64,000 bases of DNA from Saccharopolyspora erythraea (GTDB lineage Bacteria; Actinomycetota; Actinomycetes; Mycobacteriales; Pseudonocardiaceae), in contig NZ_CP054839.1 of NCBI RefSeq assembly GCF_018141105.1, positions 2,046,001 to 2,110,000 on the forward strand. The letters run 5' to 3'. Below the pieces are notes generated by a model. That model was given only the letters and a program-made list of their open reading frames with translations, did not search any database and was not told the origin of the DNA. A program made the translations under genes and the position numbers. Below, in pieces: positions 1-8,554 of this stretch. How positions within the stretch are numbered: position 1 is the stretch's first letter; each line of letters begins with the position of its first letter.

Positions 1-279
1 CAGTACAAGGTGGCTGTCGGGGATGTCGTCGAGGTCGAGAAGCTCGAAGGCGAGCCGGGCACCGATGTCACCTTCCCGGCGCTTCTGCTCGTCGACGGCT
101 CCGATGTCACCGCCGACGCCGACGCGCTGGCGAAGGTTTCGGTGACCGGCAAGCTGGTCGAGCAGACCAAGGGCCCCAAGATCCGCATCCACAAGTTCAA
201 GAACAAGACCGGCTACCACAAGCGCCAGGGTCACCGGCAGAAGCTGACCCGCGTTGAGGTCACCGGCATCACCAAGTGA
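1..279 (+). CDS. rplU: 50S ribosomal protein L21 (5' end outside the window)
   Basis: Large-subunit ribosomal protein L21, which binds 23S rRNA. The frame is open from the first base ([15 protein letters not shown]), which matches L21 a dozen or so residues in, so the true start lies upstream. The C-terminal half shows the L21 signature around [21 protein letters not shown], rich in lysine and arginine for RNA contact. It is followed 14 bp later by rpmA, the usual bacterial L21-L27 pair. About 92 of roughly 103 residues are present. Identification is secure; only the N-terminus is missing. Confidence 0.97.
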   Translation, partial: QYKVAVGDVVEVEKLEGEPGTDVTFPALLLVDGSDVTADADALAKVSVTGKLVEQTKGPKIRIHKFKNKTGYHKRQGHRQKLTRVEVTGITK

Positions 280-293
280 GGACCTGACTAGTC

Positions 294-551
294 ATGGCAC
301 ACAAGAAGGGCGCATCCAGCTCTCGGAACGGCCGCGACTCGAACCCGAAGTACCTCGGGGTCAAGCGATTCGGTGGTCAGGTCGTCAAGGCCGGTGAGAT
401 CATCGTCCGCCAGCGCGGCACCAAGTTCCACCCGGGCCTGAACGTCGGCCGCGGTGGGGACGACACCCTCTTCGCGCTTTCCGCGGGCACCGTCGAGTTC
501 GGTAGCACGCGCAACCGCAAGACCGTCAGCATCGTGCCGGCCGAGGCCTGA
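294..551 (+). CDS. rpmA: 50S ribosomal protein L27
   Basis: Large-subunit protein L27, whose N-terminal tail reaches the peptidyl-transferase centre. The 85-residue product begins [20 protein letters not shown] and contains the family core [25 protein letters not shown] in its first half. There is no long N-terminal extension of the kind that is cleaved in Firmicutes. It lies 14 bp after rplU and is presumably cotranscribed with it. A strong hairpin follows the stop codon. Confidence 0.98.
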   Translation: MAHKKGASSSRNGRDSNPKYLGVKRFGGQVVKAGEIIVRQRGTKFHPGLNVGRGGDDTLFALSAGTVEFGSTRNRKTVSIVPAEA

Positions 552-578
552 CCCGGCTCTCGGCACACGTTTTTCCCG

Positions 579-620
579 ACGAGGGGCGGGTCCGGCCTAG
601 CCGGTCCTGCCCCTCGTTTT
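579..620 (+). terminator. Intrinsic terminator or attenuator between rpmA and obg
   Basis: A long GC-rich hairpin: bases 580-596 pair with 600-616 (cgaggggc against gcccctcg at the outside), with one internal mismatch, one wobble pair and a CTA loop. TTTTCTT follows. It ends 20 bp before the obg start, so it should stop or throttle transcription from the ribosomal protein genes into obg. Confidence 0.85.
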
Positions 621-639
621 CTTGTCCTTGGAGGCATTC

Positions 640-2106
640 GTGTCGCGGTTCGTCGACCGCGTGACCATCCACGTCGCCGCTGGCGACGGCGGTAACGGTT
701 GCGCATCGGTGCATCGGGAGAAGTACAAACCGCTCGGCGGACCCGACGGCGGCAACGGCGGCCGGGGCGGTGACGTCCGGCTGGTCGTCGACCCGGGCGT
801 GCACACGCTGCTGGACTTCCACCACCGCCCGCACGCGCGTGCCTCCAACGGCAAGCAGGGCCGGGGGAGCATGCGCAACGGTGCGATCGGCGAGGACCTC
901 GTGCTGTCGGTGCCGGAGGGCACCGTGGTGCTCACCCCGGACGGCGAGGTCCTTGCCGACCTGGTGGGCGCGGGCACGACCTTCGTGGCGGCGGAGGGCG
1001 GACGTGGCGGCCTCGGCAACGCGGCGCTGTCGTCCAAGGCCCGCAGGGCGCCCGGTTTCGCGCTGCTCGGTGAGCCGGGCGGGGAGCACGACCTGGTCCT
1101 GGAGCTGAAGTCGGTCGCCGACGCCGGCCTGGTCGGCTTCCCCTCGGCGGGCAAGTCGTCGCTGATCTCGGTGCTGTCGGCGGCCAAGCCGAAGATCGCC
1201 GACTACCCCTTCACCACCCTGGTGCCCAACCTCGGCGTGGTCACCGCCGGTGACACCGTGTTCACCGTCGCCGACGTGCCGGGGCTCATCCCCGGTGCCA
1301 GTGAGGGGCGCGGTCTAGGGCTTGACTTCCTGCGCCACATCGAGCGCTGCGCGGTTCTGGTGCACGTCGTGGACTGCGCCACCCAGGAACCCGGCCGCGA
1401 CCCGCTGTCCGATGTGGACGCGCTGGAGGAGGAGCTCGCGCGCTACACGCCCGCGCTGAAGACCGAGCACGGCGCCGGAGACCTGGAGTCCCGGCCGCGC
1501 CTGGTGGTGCTCAACAAGATGGACGTGCCCGAGGCCAGGGAGCTGGCCGAGCTGGTCCGGCCCGAGCTGGCGCAGCGCGGCTGGCCGGTCTTCGAGGTCT
1601 CCACCGCCAGCCACGAGGGCCTGCGCGAGCTGCGTTTCGCGCTGGCCGAGGCGGTCGAGGAGTACCGGGCCGAGCAGCCGGAACCGGAACCGGCCCGCAC
1701 GATCGTGCGGCCGTTGGGCGTCGGCGACACCGGCTTCACCGTCGAGCCCGACCCGGACTTCGAGGACGCCTTCATCGTGAGGGGGGAAAAACCCGAGCGG
1801 TGGGTGCGCCAGACCCAGTTCGACAACGACGAGGCGGTGGGCTTCCTCGCCGACCGGCTGGCGAAGCTGGGCGTGGAGGAGGCGCTGGCCAAGCAGGGCG
1901 CCAAGCCCGGCAGCCAGGTCACCATCGGCGCGGTGACCTTCGACTGGGAGCCCTCGACGCCGGCCGGGGTCGCCGGTGTGCTGGGCGGACGCGGAAGCGA
2001 CCTGCGGCTGGACCAGGACGAGCGGATCTCGGCCCACGAGCGCAAGGCGGCCAAGAAGGCGCGCCGGACCTCGCTCGACGAGGAGGGCGGCTACGTCGGT
2101 GAGTGA
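640..2106 (+). CDS. obg: Obg-family GTPase (ObgE/CgtA)
   Basis: Essential GTPase linked to 50S assembly and the stringent response. The start is the GTG at 640, preceded by GGAGG at 630-634 with a five-base gap; this gives [20 protein letters not shown], the usual Obg beginning, whereas the upstream TTG at 622 lacks such a site. Of 488 residues, about 1-157 form the glycine-rich Obg fold. The G domain follows, with the P-loop GFPSAGKSS near 164-172, the switch region [20 protein letters not shown] and NKMD. The C-terminal OCT domain includes [19 protein letters not shown]. The stop overlaps the proB start by 8 bp, which suggests translational coupling. Confidence 0.97.
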   Translation: MSRFVDRVTIHVAAGDGGNGCASVHREKYKPLGGPDGGNGGRGGDVRLVVDPGVHTLLDFHHRPHARASNGKQGRGSMRNGAIGEDLVLSVPEGTVVLTPDGEVLADLVGAGTTFVAAEGGRGGLGNAALSSKARRAPGFALLGEPGGEHDLVLELKSVADAGLVGFPSAGKSSLISVLSAAKPKIADYPFTTLVPNLGVVTAGDTVFTVADVPGLIPGASEGRGLGLDFLRHIERCAVLVHVVDCATQEPGRDPLSDVDALEEELARYTPALKTEHGAGDLESRPRLVVLNKMDVPEARELAELVRPELAQRGWPVFEVSTASHEGLRELRFALAEAVEEYRAEQPEPEPARTIVRPLGVGDTGFTVEPDPDFEDAFIVRGEKPERWVRQTQFDNDEAVGFLADRLAKLGVEEALAKQGAKPGSQVTIGAVTFDWEPSTPAGVAGVLGGRGSDLRLDQDERISAHERKAAKKARRTSLDEEGGYVGE

Positions 2107-3217
2107 GCTGTCGCCGACCAGGCGGTTGATCGCTGCGGCGCAGCGCATCGTGGTGAAGGTCGGCTCGTCCTCGCTGACCAGGGCGAAGGGTGGCCTCGAC
2201 CACGCCAGGCTGGCCGGGCTGGTCGACACGGTGGCGCGGCGGGTCTGTGCCGGGGGACAGGTGGTGCTGGTCTCCTCCGGGGCCATCGCCGCCGGCATCA
2301 CCCCGCTCGGCCTGGGCCGCAGACCCCGCGACCTGGCCAGCCAGCAGGCCGCTGCCAGCGTCGGGCAGCAGGCGCTGGCCCACGCCTACGCCGAGTCCTT
2401 CGCCCGCTACTCGCTGACCGTGGGCCAGGTCCTGCTCACCGCCGACGACGTGGTCCGGCGCTCGCACTACCGCAACGCGCAGCGCACCCTGAACCGGCTG
2501 CTCACGCTGGGCGCGGTGCCGGTGGTCAACGAGAACGACACGGTGGCCACCACCGAGATCCGCTTCGGCGACAACGACCGCCTCGCCGCGCTGGTCTCGC
2601 ACCTGGTCGGCGCCGACGCCCTGGTCCTGCTGTCCGATGTGGACGCCCTCTACGACGGAGATCCCCGCCGGGGCGGCGCGTCGGCGATCCTGGAGGTCAA
2701 CGGCGCCGAGGACATGCTGGGCGTGGAGGCGGGCAGCACCGGCTCGTCCGGGCTGGGCACCGGTGGGATGGCCTCGAAGGTCGAGGCCGCGCGGGTGGCG
2801 TCGTCCGCGGGCATCCCGGTGCTGCTGACCTCCGCGGCGCTGGCCGACCGCGCGCTCGGCGACGCCGACGTGGGAACCGCCTTCGCCGCGACGGGTTCGC
2901 GGCTGTCGGCCCGCCGCTTCTGGCTGGCCCACGCCGCCGACGCCAGCGGCAGGCTGTGGCTGGACGACGGCGCGGTGTCGGCGGTGGTCAAGCGGCGCCG
3001 GTCGCTGCTGGCGGCGGGCATCACCGCCGTCGAGGGCGCGTTCGACGGCGGTGACGTCGTCGAGCTGGTCGATCCGTCGGGGACGGTGACGGCCAGGGGC
3101 GTGGTTGCCTACGACGCCGAGGAACTGCCCGCGCTGATCGGGCGCTCCAGCCACGAGCTGCCTCCCGAACAGCGCCGCGAGGTCGTGCACGCCGACGACC
3201 TGGTGCCGTTGCGCTGA
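2099..3217 (+). CDS. proB: Glutamate 5-kinase
   Basis: Phosphorylates L-glutamate with ATP, the first step of proline synthesis. The start is the GTG at 2099 ([20 protein letters not shown]), inside the last codons of obg and preceded by an AGGAGGGC-type ribosome site. The amino-acid kinase domain shows [31 protein letters not shown] and [14 protein letters not shown]. The last third fits a PUA domain ([21 protein letters not shown]), as in two-domain glutamate kinases. The length, 372 residues, is typical. Its partner proA lies 7.6 kb downstream rather than adjacent. Confidence 0.96.
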   Translation: MSELSPTRRLIAAAQRIVVKVGSSSLTRAKGGLDHARLAGLVDTVARRVCAGGQVVLVSSGAIAAGITPLGLGRRPRDLASQQAAASVGQQALAHAYAESFARYSLTVGQVLLTADDVVRRSHYRNAQRTLNRLLTLGAVPVVNENDTVATTEIRFGDNDRLAALVSHLVGADALVLLSDVDALYDGDPRRGGASAILEVNGAEDMLGVEAGSTGSSGLGTGGMASKVEAARVASSAGIPVLLTSAALADRALGDADVGTAFAATGSRLSARRFWLAHAADASGRLWLDDGAVSAVVKRRRSLLAAGITAVEGAFDGGDVVELVDPSGTVTARGVVAYDAEELPALIGRSSHELPPEQRREVVHADDLVPLR

Positions 3218-3270
3218 GACCCGGCCGCGACGCCGGCCGGTGGCCCGCCCGCGCTCCGTATGCTCTGGCC

Positions 3271-4230
3271 ATGGCCAGCGATCACGTCGCGGAGTTCGAA
3301 GCGCACCGGCCGAGGCTTTTCGCTGTCGGCTACCGCCTGCTCGGGTCGGCGGCCGAGGCCGAGGACCTGGTGCAGGAGACCTTCCTGCGCTGGAACGACG
3401 CCGATCGCGACGTCATCCGCACGCCCGCGGCGTGGCTGACGAAGGTGCTGACCAACCTGTGCCTCAACCGGCTCGCGTCGGCGCGGTCCCGGCGCGAGGA
3501 CTACATCGGGATCTGGCTCCCGGAGCCGGTCATGACCGACGACTCCGCGCTCGGCCCACTGGACACCGCTGAGCGGCGCGAGTCGGTGTCGCTGGCGATG
3601 CTGGTGCTGCTGGAGAAGCTGACCCCGGCCGAACGCGCGGTCTTCGTGCTGCGCGAGGCGTTCGGCTACCGGCACCGCGAGATCGCCGAGATCCTCGACA
3701 TCACCGAGTCGAACTCGCAGCAGGTCCACCGCCGTGCACAGGCGCACCTGCGGGAGCGGCCGCGCTTCGACGCCTCGGGCGATCAGCAGCGCCGGATCGC
3801 CGAACTGTTCCTCGACGCCGCCCGCGGTGGCGACCTACCGGCGCTGGAACGCCTGCTCGCCGACGACGTCGTGTCCTCCGCCGACGGCGGTGGCGTGGCG
3901 GGCGCGGCGCGCAACGCCATCCGCGGCGCGAGCCGGGTCGCGCGCTACTTCGCCGGTTTGCTGGACGTGCCGCTGCCTGGGCTGGAGTTGCGGGTCGTGG
4001 AGCTCAACGGCCAGCCGGGAATGCTCGCCGTGGTCGGCGACGCCTTGATCAGCGTGACGGTCGTCGAGGCCGGCGATGACCGCGTGCGACGCATCTACAA
4101 CGTCCTCAACCCCGACAAGCTGCGGTTCCTCGCCGCGCAGTGCGGGCTGGTCGCGCGCAACTGGAGGCAGGTGATCGAGGACACGTCCGGTTCCGTCATG
4201 GAACTGCGTGCTGCCCGGTTCAGGGAGTGA
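3271..4230 (+). CDS. ECF41-type RNA polymerase sigma factor with SnoaL-like C-terminal domain (SigJ-like)
   Basis: Extracytoplasmic-function sigma factor of 319 residues, longer than usual because a SnoaL/NTF2-like domain replaces an anti-sigma partner. Region 2 is at about 10-80 (GYRLLGSAAEAEDLVQETFLRW) and region 4 at about 110-165 (AERAVFVLREAFGYRHREIAEIL). Three ECF41 hallmarks are visible: WLPEP in the linker, DGGG in the C-terminal domain and NPDKL near the end. In characterised ECF41 proteins the C-terminal extension modulates activity, and target genes, often oxidoreductases, lie next door. Here an FAD oxidoreductase follows 28 bp later, which fits. Confidence 0.93.
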   Translation: MASDHVAEFEAHRPRLFAVGYRLLGSAAEAEDLVQETFLRWNDADRDVIRTPAAWLTKVLTNLCLNRLASARSRREDYIGIWLPEPVMTDDSALGPLDTAERRESVSLAMLVLLEKLTPAERAVFVLREAFGYRHREIAEILDITESNSQQVHRRAQAHLRERPRFDASGDQQRRIAELFLDAARGGDLPALERLLADDVVSSADGGGVAGAARNAIRGASRVARYFAGLLDVPLPGLELRVVELNGQPGMLAVVGDALISVTVVEAGDDRVRRIYNVLNPDKLRFLAAQCGLVARNWRQVIEDTSGSVMELRAARFRE

Positions 4231-4258
4231 CATCGACTGGGCAGAACGGGGATGGACG

Positions 4259-5413
4259 ATGACTCACCGGATCGTGGTGCTGGGCGCGGGTTACGCGGGA
4301 CTGCTGGCCGCCCGCCGGATCGCCGACGGCGTCGACGCGCGGGTCACGCTGGTCAACGCCGCCGACGAGTTCGTGGAACGGGTGCGCCTGCACCAGGCCG
4401 CCGCCGGACAGCGGCTGAACCGCTGGCCGCTGGAAGACATCGTGCGCGAGGCGGGAATCGAGCTGGTCGTGGGCCGGGTCACCGGCGTCGACGCGGAGCG
4501 GCGCGAGGTCGTGGTCGACGGAGGCCACGTCCTCGGCTACGACAAGCTGGTCTACGCGCTGGGCAGCCACGCGGACGTCGAGAGCGTGCCCGGAGTCGCG
4601 CGGCACGCTCTGGCGGTGGCGACCGCGACCGACGCCGCGGAACTCCGGCTGCGGGCGGCCGAGCTCGCCGCCCGCGGTGGCGTTCTCGGCATCGTCGGTG
4701 GTGGCTCGACCGGGATCGAGGCCGCCACCGAACTCGCCGAGACCTATCCGGACCTGCGGGTCCGGTTGCTGGCGGGACCGGAACCGCTGGGCTGGTTGTC
4801 GCCGAAGGGCAGGGCGCACGTGCGCCGGGTGTTCGACCGGCTGGGCATCGAATCCACGCCTGGCGCGCTGGTTTCGGAGGTCCGCGAGGACCGGATCGTG
4901 CTCGCCGACGGCTCGGACGTCGACGTCGACGCGACGCTGTGGAGCGCGGGCTTCCGCGTTCCCGGGTTCGCGACCGAGGCCGGTCTGGAATGCGACGGCA
5001 GCGGCCGGATCCGGGTCGACGCCTCGATGCGCTCGGTCTCGCACCCCGACGTCTACGCCGTCGGCGACGCGGCGAGGGCGCGGGCGCACGGCGGACCCGA
5101 GCTGCGGATGTCGTGCGCGGCGGGGCTGCCGATGGCGGGCCGGGCGGCCCGGTCGATCATCGCCGAGCTGACCGGCGACACCCCGAAACCGCTGCGCTTC
5201 CGCTACTACAACCTGTGCATGAGCCTGGGGCGCCGGGACGGCCTGATCCAGTTCGTGCACGGCGACGACACCCCGCGCAACGCGGTGCTCACCGGCCGGA
5301 CCGCGGCCCGCTACAAGGAGACCATCGTGCGGGGCGCCGCGTGGGTGGTGCGGCGCAGCCCGTACGTCGGCCGCCGCGGGAAGCCCGTGCCCGGTGGCTC
5401 GCTCGCGGTGTGA
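4259..5413 (+). CDS. FAD/NAD(P)-dependent oxidoreductase (NDH-2-like fold)
   Basis: Pyridine nucleotide-disulfide oxidoreductase-type flavoprotein of 384 residues. The start is the ATG at 4259 (MTHRIVVLGAGYAGLLAARR), preceded by GGGGATGG. An FAD-binding Rossmann motif GAGYAG lies at about 9-14, a second NAD(P)-binding motif GGGSTG near 147, and a C-terminal FAD motif VYAVGDAARA near 270. No CxxxxC redox-active disulfide is seen, so the fold is closer to type II NADH dehydrogenases or FSP1-like reductases. It follows an ECF41 sigma factor, the classical regulator-target pairing for this kind of enzyme. The substrate is unknown. It converges with the MFS gene, with 4 bp between the stops. Confidence 0.85.
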   Translation: MTHRIVVLGAGYAGLLAARRIADGVDARVTLVNAADEFVERVRLHQAAAGQRLNRWPLEDIVREAGIELVVGRVTGVDAERREVVVDGGHVLGYDKLVYALGSHADVESVPGVARHALAVATATDAAELRLRAAELAARGGVLGIVGGGSTGIEAATELAETYPDLRVRLLAGPEPLGWLSPKGRAHVRRVFDRLGIESTPGALVSEVREDRIVLADGSDVDVDATLWSAGFRVPGFATEAGLECDGSGRIRVDASMRSVSHPDVYAVGDAARARAHGGPELRMSCAAGLPMAGRAARSIIAELTGDTPKPLRFRYYNLCMSLGRRDGLIQFVHGDDTPRNAVLTGRTAARYKETIVRGAAWVVRRSPYVGRRGKPVPGGSLAV

Positions 5414-5417
5414 GCGC

Positions 5418-6698
5418 TCAGCGCAGCTCGGTGCCGCGGGTCTCCGGCAGGGTGAGGATCACCAGGAACGCCACCGCGGCACCGGTCGCGATGTACCAGA
5501 AGAACAGGGTGGACGCGTCGAACGCCGCGAACGCCTGGATCACCAGCGGCGCGGTGCCGCCGAAGATCGCCACGGTCAGGTTGTACCAGGCGCCGATGCC
5601 CAGCCCGCGCAGCTCGGTGGGGAACAGCTCGGACATGATCGCCGGCGCGATCGAGGTCATCGCGGTGTAGAGCCCGATCCCGACGCAGAAGACGACGAGC
5701 AGACCACCGAGCCCGGGCCGCACCAGCGTGGACAGCGGCACGATCAGCACGGCGGTGGCCGCCGACCACACCAGCAGCTGCGGCTTGCGGCCGTAGCGGT
5801 CGGAGAGCACGCCCATCGGGTACTGCAACGCGACGAACAGCACGGTCGCCACCGAGAGCGCGAGGAAAACGTCGGTCGCGTCGGCGTGCCGGGTCTTGAC
5901 CGCGAACGGGGTGAGCGCGCTGAAGAACGTGTAGTAGCACAGCGTCGAGAGCATGCTGAACCCGATGAGCTGGCCGACAGCCTTCGGGTGCTCGGTCAGC
6001 GTCAGCAGCAGCGGGTTCTTCAGCGCCTTGGCCTTGGGCTGGTTCACCTCGAACTGCTCGGTCTCCTCCAGCGCGCCGCGCAGCCACATCCCGACCAGTC
6101 CGAGAACACCGCCGAGCACGAACGGGATGCGCCACCCGAACTCGGTGAGCTGCTGCTCGGTGAGCACGCTGGTCAGCAGGTAGCCCAGCAGCGAGGCCAC
6201 CAGCAGCGCGGTGCCGGTGGAGATGTAGAAGAACGACGAGTAGCGGCCGCGGCGGTCCGGCGGCGCGATCTCGGCGAGGTAGGCCGAGGCGTTGGAGACC
6301 TCGCCCCCGAGCGAGACGCCCTGCCCGATCCTGGCCAGCACCAGCAGGATCGGCGCCGCCCACCCGATCACGTGGAAGCTCGGCAGCAGCCCGATGATCA
6401 GCGAGCCGCCGGCCATCAGGCCGATGGTCAGCAGCATGGCCGGTTTGCGCCCTCGCAGGTCGGCGAACCGGCCGAGCAGCCAGCCACCCAGCGGGCGGAA
6501 GAAGAACGCGAGCGCGAAGGTCGCCAGCGTGTTGATCAGCGCGAGTTCGCCGGGGAAGAACGCGGCGGCGAAGTACACGCTGAACGCCGTGTAGACGGTC
6601 CAGTCGTACCACTCGATCGCATTGCCGATGCTCGCCGCGACGAGCTTGCGCATCGGAAGCCGGTGGCGCTCGGCCTGGGCGGTCGCGTACTCGGGCAT
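5418..6698 (-). CDS. MFS transporter, metabolite:H+ symporter (MHS) family
   Basis: Twelve-helix inner-membrane permease of 426 residues. The N-terminal GNAIEWYDWTVYTAF is the characteristic opening of the metabolite:proton symporter subfamily (KgtP, ProP, ShiA relatives). The loop between helices 2 and 3 carries motif A (GRFADLRGRKPAM), and a second related loop reads GVLSDRYGRKPQLL. Likely substrates are organic acids or osmolytes, but the sequence does not decide which. It is transcribed alone on the minus strand, converging on the oxidoreductase gene. Confidence 0.92.
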   Translation of the reverse strand: MPEYATAQAERHRLPMRKLVAASIGNAIEWYDWTVYTAFSVYFAAAFFPGELALINTLATFALAFFFRPLGGWLLGRFADLRGRKPAMLLTIGLMAGGSLIIGLLPSFHVIGWAAPILLVLARIGQGVSLGGEVSNASAYLAEIAPPDRRGRYSSFFYISTGTALLVASLLGYLLTSVLTEQQLTEFGWRIPFVLGGVLGLVGMWLRGALEETEQFEVNQPKAKALKNPLLLTLTEHPKAVGQLIGFSMLSTLCYYTFFSALTPFAVKTRHADATDVFLALSVATVLFVALQYPMGVLSDRYGRKPQLLVWSAATAVLIVPLSTLVRPGLGGLLVVFCVGIGLYTAMTSIAPAIMSELFPTELRGLGIGAWYNLTVAIFGGTAPLVIQAFAAFDASTLFFWYIATGAAVAFLVILTLPETRGTELR

Positions 6699-6927
6699 GG
6701 GGGCCTCCGAGCGTCGTCGCCGATCCGACGACGAACATCGAACTGATGAGCGTCGTCACAGTACGCAGGAGGACACCGGAAAGCCAAGACCGTCGCACAT
6801 CGCGGATTCCGGGGCGGCGGGTCCGAAATGGACCGGTGCGGCGGTGATGTGCCGGATCAGGTGCGCGGACGCCGGATGCCGGCGAGCTCGCCGGTCACCG
6901 GGTGCGTACGAGCGCGCGGGTCATTCG

Positions 6928-6947
6928 ACCCACGCGAGCGCGTGGGT
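6928..6947 (-). terminator. Hairpin directly after the zinc-finger gene
   Basis: Two 9-bp arms (acccacgcg at 6928-6936 and cgcgtgggt at 6939-6947) with a 2-base loop abut the stop codon of the minus-strand gene. There is no T tract, so termination activity is uncertain. Confidence 0.45.
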
Positions 6948-7153
6948 CATTGGATGCCGGCGAGGACGCGGGCGACCTTGTTGCACTCGCGGCAGGTGTT
7001 CCACAGCCAGGCGTGCTCGGAATCGTCCACTTTGATGGACGTGCCGCACAGGGTGTTGACGCGCGTTTCGTCGGTGAACCCGCCGCGGGGGCGGCTCTGG
7101 AGAGTCGCATGGCGCAGCCCGTCGCCTGGTTGCCAATGGAACGGGTGGGGCAC
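6947..7153 (-). CDS. Small putative zinc-finger protein (68 aa)
   Basis: A 68-residue protein from a GTG start (MPHPFHWQPGDGLRHA), ending in CRECNKVARVLAGIQ. Two cysteine-bearing segments (NTLCG and NTCRECN), plus histidines near the N-terminus, suggest a small metal-binding fold. I recognise the pattern as a family of short actinobacterial proteins often found near XRE/DUF397 pairs; its function is not known. Here it is divergent from such an XRE/DUF397 pair across a 208-bp region holding two palindromes, so co-regulation by the XRE protein is plausible. Confidence 0.75.
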   Translation of the reverse strand: MPHPFHWQPGDGLRHATLQSRPRGGFTDETRVNTLCGTSIKVDDSEHAWLWNTCRECNKVARVLAGIQ

Positions 7154-7262
7154 GCTCGATCACCGCCTGCACGCGAGCCTGGATCGGTACCGGCAGAACC
7201 GACCGGCGCACCGACTGCGGGCGCGCTGGTACGCAGAACTGAACGGACCGTGATTTCGCCTT

Positions 7263-7301
7263 GTTCCGTGGAACGATTCTCACTCTGCCGTTTCATGAAA
7301 C
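7263..7301. promoter_or_regulatory. Two inverted repeats between the zinc-finger and XRE genes
   Basis: GTTCC-GT-GGAAC lies at 7263-7274 and the perfect 12-bp palindrome GTTTCATGAAAC at 7290-7301. They sit in the divergent region about 60-100 bp upstream of the XRE gene, in a locally less GC-rich stretch. They could be operators for that regulator. No experimental site is known to me. Confidence 0.4.
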
Positions 7302-7361
7302 ATTGGTCAATTACCGCTACGGGTGATGCCCGGGCGGGGGAACCCTTTCTAAGATTCCTGC

Positions 7362-8213
7362 ATGGTCAGAAGTGGCGCCGGGAGCCCGAAAGCTCGAGCG
7401 CTCGGGGCTGAACTGCGGGAATGCCGGGACAAGGCCGGCATGACCGTGCGTGCGCTGGCGCGGCGGCTGGGCATCGCGCACGTGCGGGTCGCCCGCTACG
7501 AGAGCGGAACCAGCGTGCCCGCGGCCGACGAGGTGGCCGGCTACCTCACCGCCGCCGGTGTCAAGGGCGGCGAGCGCGAACGCATCCTGCGGCTGGCCCG
7601 CGAGGTCGGCGAACCGAGCTGGCTGACCTGCCGGGTGCCCGGGGTGCGGCCGGAGCTGACGACGCTGATCGAGTTCGAGCGCACCGCCACCGAGATCACC
7701 AACCTGTCCCCCATGCTGATCCCGGGGCTGCTGCAGACCGCCGACTACGCCCGCGCGCTGATGACCGACCTGCCGCCTGGCGAGGTCGAGAAGCGCGTGA
7801 TGCTGCGCGTCGGCCGTCGCGACGTGCTAACCCGCGGCGACGCCCCGCGGCTGACCGCGTTCGTGCTGGAGGCGGCGTTACGCGAGCCGATCGGCGGCCC
7901 CGGGGTCATGGCCGAGCAGCTCGGGTTCGTCGCCGAGATGGCCCGCAGGCCCAACGTCGAGGTCCGGGTACTGCCCTCCGGGGCGCGTTCGCTGCACGCC
8001 GGTCACGCCGGGCCGTTCGTCCTCTTCGAATTCCCGAAAGCGGCTCCGATAGTCCATCTGGAGCATTACAGTTCCGCCGCCTTTCTGTATGGCGCAAGGG
8101 ATGTGCAGGCCTACCAACAGGCTCGCGATAACCTCCGCACCGTGGCGATGAGCCAACCCGAGTCACTTCAGGTGCTCGGTGCGTGTGCAGAGGAAATGGA
8201 GAATCGCGAATGA
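7362..8213 (+). CDS. XRE-family regulator with DUF5753 domain
   Basis: DNA-binding protein of 283 residues. The N-terminal helix-turn-helix spans about 12-65 (ELRECRDKAGMTVRALARRLGIAHVRVARYESG). The rest matches the DUF5753 effector-like domain (LIPGLLQTADYARALM; VEVRVLPSGARSLHAGHAGPFVLFEF). In Streptomyces the relatives include BldB/WhiJ-type partners, where an XRE protein works with a small DUF397 protein. The ATGA overlap with the downstream DUF397 gene supports a matched pair. The start is the ATG at 7362. Confidence 0.93.
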   Translation: MVRSGAGSPKARALGAELRECRDKAGMTVRALARRLGIAHVRVARYESGTSVPAADEVAGYLTAAGVKGGERERILRLAREVGEPSWLTCRVPGVRPELTTLIEFERTATEITNLSPMLIPGLLQTADYARALMTDLPPGEVEKRVMLRVGRRDVLTRGDAPRLTAFVLEAALREPIGGPGVMAEQLGFVAEMARRPNVEVRVLPSGARSLHAGHAGPFVLFEFPKAAPIVHLEHYSSAAFLYGARDVQAYQQARDNLRTVAMSQPESLQVLGACAEEMENRE

Positions 8214-8404
8214 CGTTGCGCCCCACCGGTTGGCGGAAGTCCTCCCACTCGGCAAGGCACACCGACTGCGTCGAGGTCGGCCGGGTACGCGGCGGTGCCG
8301 CCGTGCGGGACTCGAAAGACCGGGCCTCGCGGTACTTCGCCGCGTCGGACACCCAGTGGCGGTCGTTCGTCGTGGCCGTGAAATCAGGCCGGTTCGATTT
8401 CTGA
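8210..8404 (+). CDS. DUF397 small protein
   Basis: A 64-residue DUF397 protein (MTLRPTGWRKSSHSARHTDC; C-terminal WRSFVVAVKSGRFDF). The family pattern W-R-K-S-S-x-S ... C-V-E-V is clear. The start at 8210 overlaps the XRE stop (ATGA), so the two are translationally coupled. In related whiJ-type loci the small protein modulates the XRE DNA-binding partner; that role is inferred here from family and context. Confidence 0.9.
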   Translation: MTLRPTGWRKSSHSARHTDCVEVGRVRGGAAVRDSKDRASRYFAASDTQWRSFVVAVKSGRFDF

Positions 8405-8505
8405 GCCGAATTCACGCCGCTGTCCCCGCGGCGTCCTGGTTCGGCGGATTCGGAACTGATTCGCATTCATTCGGCGAATCCCGGCAATTCCCCCGGAAAC
8501 CGTGC

Positions 8506-8554
8506 GCCGCCCCGTGGTGGAGAATATCCCCGCGGGGCGGCACACCGGATTTTT
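8506..8554. terminator. Hairpin between convergent DUF397 and recQ genes
   Basis: GCCGCCCCG (8506-8514) pairs with CGGGGCGGC (8533-8541) around an 18-base loop, and a run of five T follows at 8550-8554. On the plus strand this fits a rho-independent terminator for the XRE/DUF397 operon; it overlaps the recQ stop codon. Confidence 0.55.
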
